Positions 42,726 to 46,572 of a stretch of 46,572 nucleotides of DNA are shown piece after piece. How positions within the stretch are numbered: position 1 is the first letter of the stretch; each line of letters starts with the position of its first letter. Under the pieces are notes generated by a model. The model was given only the letters and a program-made list of their open reading frames with translations. It ran no database searches and was not told where the DNA came from. Made by a program: the position numbers and the translations under genes. The DNA is from an uncultured Bacteroidales bacterium (GTDB lineage Bacteria > Bacteroidota > Bacteroidia > Bacteroidales > Muribaculaceae): the NCBI GenBank assembly GCA_947072905.1, contig CAMTKF010000017.1:1-46572 (forward strand), written 5' to 3'.

Positions 42726-45359
42726 ATGCGTTATAAATTGATCCTTCTATTTCTCCTGCTGTCAAGCTGTTGCGGAATCTTCGCTTTGGCCCAACAGCCC
42801 ACCGATACCGTCTACAAACCCTCGGTATTATATACCGCCATGCCTCACACATACGAAATCGCCGGCATCAGAGTGGAGGGAGCGCCCAACTACGACAGCG
42901 ACATCATACTCGGATACGCCGGGCTAAAAGTAGGTGAACGGGTGTCGATACCGGGACAAGAAATCACCAACGCTACAAAAAGGCTCATGCGCCAGAATCT
43001 TTTCCAGCAGGCTCAGTTCAGCCTTGAAAAGACCGTGGGCGACAAAGCCTGGCTCCTGCTCACAGTACGCACTCAGCCCCGTATATCGCAGGTTAACTAC
43101 ATCGGTATGAAAAAGGGCGAACGCGATGAATTGCAGGAACGCCTTAACCTGATGAAGGGCAATCAGATAACCCAGAACATCATCAACCGCACAAAACTCA
43201 TTGTAGAAAAATTCTTCGGCGACAAAGGCTTCAACAACGCCGATGTCAGCATAAACCTTCACGAAGACCTCTCGGCTCCCGGCCAGGTGATCGTGGACAT
43301 TGCCGTGAACCGTCACGACAAGATGAAAGTCCACAAAATCTACCTTTCGGGCAACAAGGTACTCTCTGACCGCAAGCTCAAGATGGTGATTAAGAAAACC
43401 AATGAGAACAACGACCTGCTGAAGCTGTTCAGCCAGAAGAAGTTTGTACGCTCTGACTACGAAGACGACTTGAACCGCATTCTCACCAAGTACAACGAAC
43501 TTGGTTACCGCGACGCCAAGATCGTGGCCGACAGTGTTGTAAGCTACAGCGACAACCGCTTCGACGTGTATATCACCGTCGATGAAGGCAAACGCTACTA
43601 CATCAAGGATATCGAATGGGTGGGAAATACCTTGTATCCGTCTGAGCTGCTCAGCACCTACCTCGACATGAAGCCCGGCGACGTCTACAACCAGACCCGC
43701 ATGAACAAGCGACTCAACGAGGACGACGACGCTGTGGCAAACCTCTATATGGACAACGGTTACCTCTTCTACAACCTCATCCCCATAGAACGCGAAGTCA
43801 GCGGCGACAGCATCTCGCTGGAAATGCGTATGGAAGAAGGCCCGCAGGCCCGCATCAACAACGTTATCATCAACGGTAACGACCGCCTTTACGAGAAAGT
43901 TATCCGCCGCGAACTGCGTGTGCGCCCCGGCGAACTCTTCTCCAAGAGCGACCTCATGCGTTCGGCTCGCGAAATTGCCCAGACCGGCCACTTCGACCCC
44001 GAGCACATGGACATACGCCCTGAACCCAATCAGGAAAACGGTACCGTGGACATCGTATTCGACCTCGAATCCAAAGCCAACGACCAAATTGAATTCTCAA
44101 TGGGTTGGGGCCAGACCGGTATCATAGGTAAACTCTCGCTCAAGTTCTCCAACTTCTCGCTGAAAAACCTCTTTTACCCCTCTACCTACAAGGGTGTGAT
44201 ACCTCAGGGCGAAGGCCAGACATTCACTATCTCGGCACAGACCAACGCCCGCTACTATCAGGCATATTCAATCTCGTTCCTCGATCCCTGGTTTGGCGGC
44301 AAGCGTCCTAACTCGCTATCGTTCTCGGCATACTACAGCCGCCAGACCGGTGTGAACTCATCATACTACAACTCGCAGTGGATGCAGGGTGGTATGTACA
44401 ACCCCTACGGCTACGGATATGGCTACGGATACGGTTACGGATACAACGACTACTACCAGAACTCTTACCAGGCATCATACGACCCCAACAAGGTACTGCA
44501 GATGGTGGGCGTTAACATCGGCTACGGCAAGCGACTCAAGTGGCCCGATGACTACTTCCAGTTCACCGCCGAAATCGGTTACAACTGGTATTACCTCAAA
44601 AACTGGGAATACCTCTATTATATGAAGAACGGTACATCCAACGCCATCGTTCTCGGTCTTACCCTGTCGCGTACATCTATCGACAACCCCATCTACACCC
44701 GCAGCGGTTCTATGTTCTCGCTCAACCTGCAGATGACTCCTCCCGCATCGCTCTTCATGGGCAAACGCGACTGGAAGAAGCTCTCTGAAGAGAAGACCGA
44801 CGCATCCAAGAAAGAGCTCTACCGCTGGATCGAATATTGGAAGCTCCGCTTCAAATCGCGCACATACACCCCGCTGGCCAACCGCAACGGCACATACACC
44901 CCCGTACTCATGACACGCGCCGACTTCGGTCTGCTCGGCTCATACAACAGATACCTCAAGACACCGTTCGAGACATTCTATGTGGGTGGTGACGGTATGT
45001 CGGGATCTTACACCTACGCCACCGAGACCATCGCCCTGCGCGGTTACGACAACGGTGTACTCACCCCCTGGACCCGCGAAGGTTATGCCTACACCCGCTT
45101 CGGCCTCGAACTCCACTTCCCGCTGATGCTCCAGACCTCCACCACCATCTATGCCCTGGCATTTGTCGAAGGCGGTAATGCCTGGACCTCGGTGAGCAAG
45201 TTCAATCCTTTTGAGATGAAGCGCAGTGCCGGTGTCGGTGCCCGTATCTTCCTGCCTATGGTGGGTATGATGGGTATTGACTGGGCATACGGTTTCGACC
45301 GCGTGGACGGCGTACGCGGCGGCAGCCACTTCCACTTTATTCTCGGTCAAGAGTTCTAA
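42726..45359 (+). CDS. bamA: Outer-membrane protein assembly factor BamA
   Basis: An 877-residue Omp85 protein that inserts beta-barrel proteins in the outer membrane. After a signal peptide (cleavage near FALAQ) come five POTRA domains (about 40-450) and a 16-stranded barrel with the terminal Phe-containing strand FHFILGQEF. A striking stretch of repeated Tyr-Gly (about residues 558-573) lies in a predicted surface loop of the barrel. An LSSC string in the signal region resembles a lipobox, but BamA is not a lipoprotein and signal peptidase I cleavage is more likely. The first skp gene starts 54 nt downstream. Confidence 0.95.
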   Translation: MRYKLILLFLLLSSCCGIFALAQQPTDTVYKPSVLYTAMPHTYEIAGIRVEGAPNYDSDIILGYAGLKVGERVSIPGQEITNATKRLMRQNLFQQAQFSLEKTVGDKAWLLLTVRTQPRISQVNYIGMKKGERDELQERLNLMKGNQITQNIINRTKLIVEKFFGDKGFNNADVSINLHEDLSAPGQVIVDIAVNRHDKMKVHKIYLSGNKVLSDRKLKMVIKKTNENNDLLKLFSQKKFVRSDYEDDLNRILTKYNELGYRDAKIVADSVVSYSDNRFDVYITVDEGKRYYIKDIEWVGNTLYPSELLSTYLDMKPGDVYNQTRMNKRLNEDDDAVANLYMDNGYLFYNLIPIEREVSGDSISLEMRMEEGPQARINNVIINGNDRLYEKVIRRELRVRPGELFSKSDLMRSAREIAQTGHFDPEHMDIRPEPNQENGTVDIVFDLESKANDQIEFSMGWGQTGIIGKLSLKFSNFSLKNLFYPSTYKGVIPQGEGQTFTISAQTNARYYQAYSISFLDPWFGGKRPNSLSFSAYYSRQTGVNSSYYNSQWMQGGMYNPYGYGYGYGYGYGYNDYYQNSYQASYDPNKVLQMVGVNIGYGKRLKWPDDYFQFTAEIGYNWYYLKNWEYLYYMKNGTSNAIVLGLTLSRTSIDNPIYTRSGSMFSLNLQMTPPASLFMGKRDWKKLSEEKTDASKKELYRWIEYWKLRFKSRTYTPLANRNGTYTPVLMTRADFGLLGSYNRYLKTPFETFYVGGDGMSGSYTYATETIALRGYDNGVLTPWTREGYAYTRFGLELHFPLMLQTSTTIYALAFVEGGNAWTSVSKFNPFEMKRSAGVGARIFLPMVGMMGIDWAYGFDRVDGVRGGSHFHFILGQEF

Positions 45360-45413
45360 TTGCTTAAACCTTTTTACGTTTCGTACGTCTATATCAGAAA
45401 ACACCTTACCAAC

Positions 45414-45932
45414 ATGAAGAAATTAGCACTCTCATTACTGCTCCTCGTGGCAGCCATATCATCGGTATCAGCACAGAAGTACGCCATGGTCGACATGGAC
45501 TACATCCTGCGCAACATACCATCGTATGAAATGGCCAACGAGCAGCTCAACCAGCTCTCGCAACGCTGGCAACGCGAGGTGGAAGCTATCGGCACCGAAG
45601 CTCAGAATCTATATCAGAATTTCCTCTCCGACAAAGTTTTCCTTACCGACGAACAAATCAAGAAGCGCGAATCAGAAGTAGTGGCCAAAGAAAAAGAAGC
45701 CACTGACCTGCGCTACAAATACTTCGGCCCCGACGGCGAACTGTACAAGAAACGCCTGTCGCTGCTCAAGCCCATTCAGGACGAAGTATACGAAGCCATA
45801 AAGCAGGTGGCCCAGCAACGCGGCTACCAGACCATATTCGACCGCGCCTCTTCATCCAACATCATCTATTCATCTCCCTCGATTGATGTTTCAAACGAAG
45901 TCCTCACCCGACTCGGTTACAGCAACAAATAA
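45414..45932 (+). CDS. skp: OmpH/Skp family periplasmic chaperone (first copy)
   Basis: A 172-residue protein with a signal peptide (MKKLALSLLLLVAAISSVSA), the YAMVDMDYIL first strand typical of OmpH, and a long alpha-helical coiled coil (about 40-130) that forms the chaperone tentacles. It would carry unfolded outer-membrane proteins to BamA. I chose ATG 45414 because the earlier in-frame start at 45360 hides the signal peptide. The C-terminal RASSSNIIYSSPSIDVSNEVL segment is typical of Bacteroidetes Skp. Confidence 0.93.
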   Translation: MKKLALSLLLLVAAISSVSAQKYAMVDMDYILRNIPSYEMANEQLNQLSQRWQREVEAIGTEAQNLYQNFLSDKVFLTDEQIKKRESEVVAKEKEATDLRYKYFGPDGELYKKRLSLLKPIQDEVYEAIKQVAQQRGYQTIFDRASSSNIIYSSPSIDVSNEVLTRLGYSNK

Positions 45933-45969
45933 CAATAATAAATATTAACTAAATACATACTAAAAAACC

Positions 45970-46476
45970 ATGTTTAAGAAACTTCTTTTAGCCTTGGCCG
46001 TAGTGCTCCCCCTGTCTGCTTTCGCTCAGAAATTCGGTACTGTGGATACTGAAGCTATTCTCACCGCCATGCCCGAAACCACAACCGCACGTCAGCAGCT
46101 CGACGAAGCATCAAAGAAATACGAGGCCGAATACCAGAAGCTCAACGAAGAACTCAACAAACTCTACACCGATTTCCAGGCCATCCAGAACGACAAGGAA
46201 ACTCCCGACGCTATCAAGGACCGCCGCATGCAGGAAATCCAGGACAAAGGCCAGAAGGTTGAACAGTTCCGTCAGCAGGCCACTCAAGACCTCCAGCGTC
46301 AGAACGAACAGCTCATGGCTCCCATCCTCCAGAAGATCACTGAAGCCATCAAGAGCGTAGGTCAGGAAGGCAGCTTCACCTTCATCTTCCCCAACGAACC
46401 CAGCCTTCTGCTCTATCAGGGTACCGACGTTACCGACGTTACTCCCCTCGTTAAGACAAAGCTCGGCATCAAATAA
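45970..46476 (+). CDS. skp: OmpH/Skp family periplasmic chaperone (second copy)
   Basis: A 168-residue paralog of the preceding gene with a signal peptide (MFKKLLLALAVVLPLSAFA), the FGTVDTEAIL strand, a long Glu/Gln/Lys-rich coiled coil (about 38-125), and the C-terminal DVTPLVKTKLGIK strand. The two copies are clearly diverged in sequence, so this is an old duplication. The gap between them is 37 nt, and a strong terminator follows. Confidence 0.93.
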   Translation: MFKKLLLALAVVLPLSAFAQKFGTVDTEAILTAMPETTTARQQLDEASKKYEAEYQKLNEELNKLYTDFQAIQNDKETPDAIKDRRMQEIQDKGQKVEQFRQQATQDLQRQNEQLMAPILQKITEAIKSVGQEGSFTFIFPNEPSLLLYQGTDVTDVTPLVKTKLGIK

Positions 46477-46493
46477 GCTGACAACACGATACC

Positions 46494-46537
46494 AAAAAGA
46501 GGCTGTCTAACAATCAAAGTTAGGCAGTCTCTTTTTT
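46494..46537. terminator. Long-stem terminator after the second skp gene
   Basis: An 18-bp stem (46494-46511 with 46519-46536, two G-T wobbles) closes on an AATCAAA loop. The arms begin with A-run and end with T-run, so it can act in both directions. The arm sequence AGAGGCTGTCTAAC resembles stems seen repeatedly in Bacteroidetes genomes (recall, not checked). Confidence 0.88.
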
Positions 46538-46572
46538 AGATTTAATATTGAGAGAATCAGGCTGCTTTCTTG

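Noticed and set aside
42726-42800. Lipobox in the BamA signal peptide (LSSC)
   Set aside because: BamA proteins are not lipoproteins, and a signal peptidase I site follows at ALAQ.
42924-44087. 387-residue open frame antisense to bamA
   Set aside because: It lies wholly inside the bamA coding region, has no promoter motif and no recognisable domain. Such long antisense frames are expected from the codon bias of this genome.
44397-44447. CRISPR-like or intergenic tandem repeat
   Set aside because: The repeat is in frame inside bamA and encodes Tyr-Gly, so it is a coding repeat.
46520-46570. Possible C-terminal tail of a leftward gene or transposase entering from beyond the window
   Set aside because: A minus-strand frame of 16 codons ends in the terminator stem, and the stem resembles repeat ends seen in Bacteroidetes, but 51 nt is too little to support a gene or IS end.

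Overview
This window is a chromosomal segment of a member of the Bacteroidales. The evidence is the set of Bacteroidetes -7 promoter elements (TAnnTTTG, some with an upstream TTTG 20 bp away), a hybrid two-component sensor (HTCS) beside carbohydrate enzymes, and families largely restricted to Bacteroidetes (DUF4831, DUF6242, DUF6089/PorG-like, the alternative GlmU-like protein, DUF349 repeats). The balanced base composition, together with a T9SS-like C-terminal domain next to otherwise Bacteroides-like gene content, suggests a Muribaculaceae-type gut commensal. That family-level call is inference. I see no tRNA, rRNA, CRISPR, phage or complete insertion sequence.

Region 1 (1-17.7 kb) is a glycan-use locus. 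An HTCS regulator is followed by a convergent SASA-type carbohydrate esterase, then a secreted GH2 enzyme with its own promoter and a strong terminator. A seven-gene run follows: uxuA, an SDR-type uxuB, a stand-alone GltD-like flavoprotein, kdgK, kdgA, a GH106-type rhamnosidase and a GH105 unsaturated glucuronyl/galacturonyl hydrolase. The periplasmic enzymes would release rhamnose and uronates. The cytoplasmic enzymes take fructuronate through mannonate, KDG and KDPG to pyruvate and glyceraldehyde-3-phosphate. The UxuAB branch is the D-glucuronate branch, so the target glycan probably contains Rha and GlcA. No SusC/SusD pair, polysaccharide lyase, KduI/KduD or uronate isomerase is in the window.

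Region 2 (17.7-28.7 kb) is mostly housekeeping. On the minus strand are miaB, an NSS-family sodium symporter and a translationally coupled small single-TM protein. Divergent from them are a small membrane protein and a class I CoA-transferase. A DUF4831 gene and the bifunctional NAD(P)HX repair enzyme run leftward, and ruvX, def and ettA run rightward. The 359-nt gap before ruvX contains a promoter plus intrinsic terminator, which looks like a small RNA or leader.

Region 3 (28.7-35.7 kb) holds a 1561-residue secreted multidomain protein (InlB-like repeats, an Asl1-like hydrolase core, FN3, LamG and a T9SS-like sorting domain), then a DMT transporter and a GlmU-like protein in a tight operon.

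Region 4 (35.7-46.6 kb) starts with a 482-nt regulatory gap containing a second promoter-terminator unit. It continues with a five-repeat DUF349 protein, a polyprenyl-phosphate sugar transferase, and an envelope-biogenesis cluster: DUF6242 lipoprotein, PorG-like protein, UppS, BamA and two Skp/OmpH chaperones, closed by a long-stem terminator.
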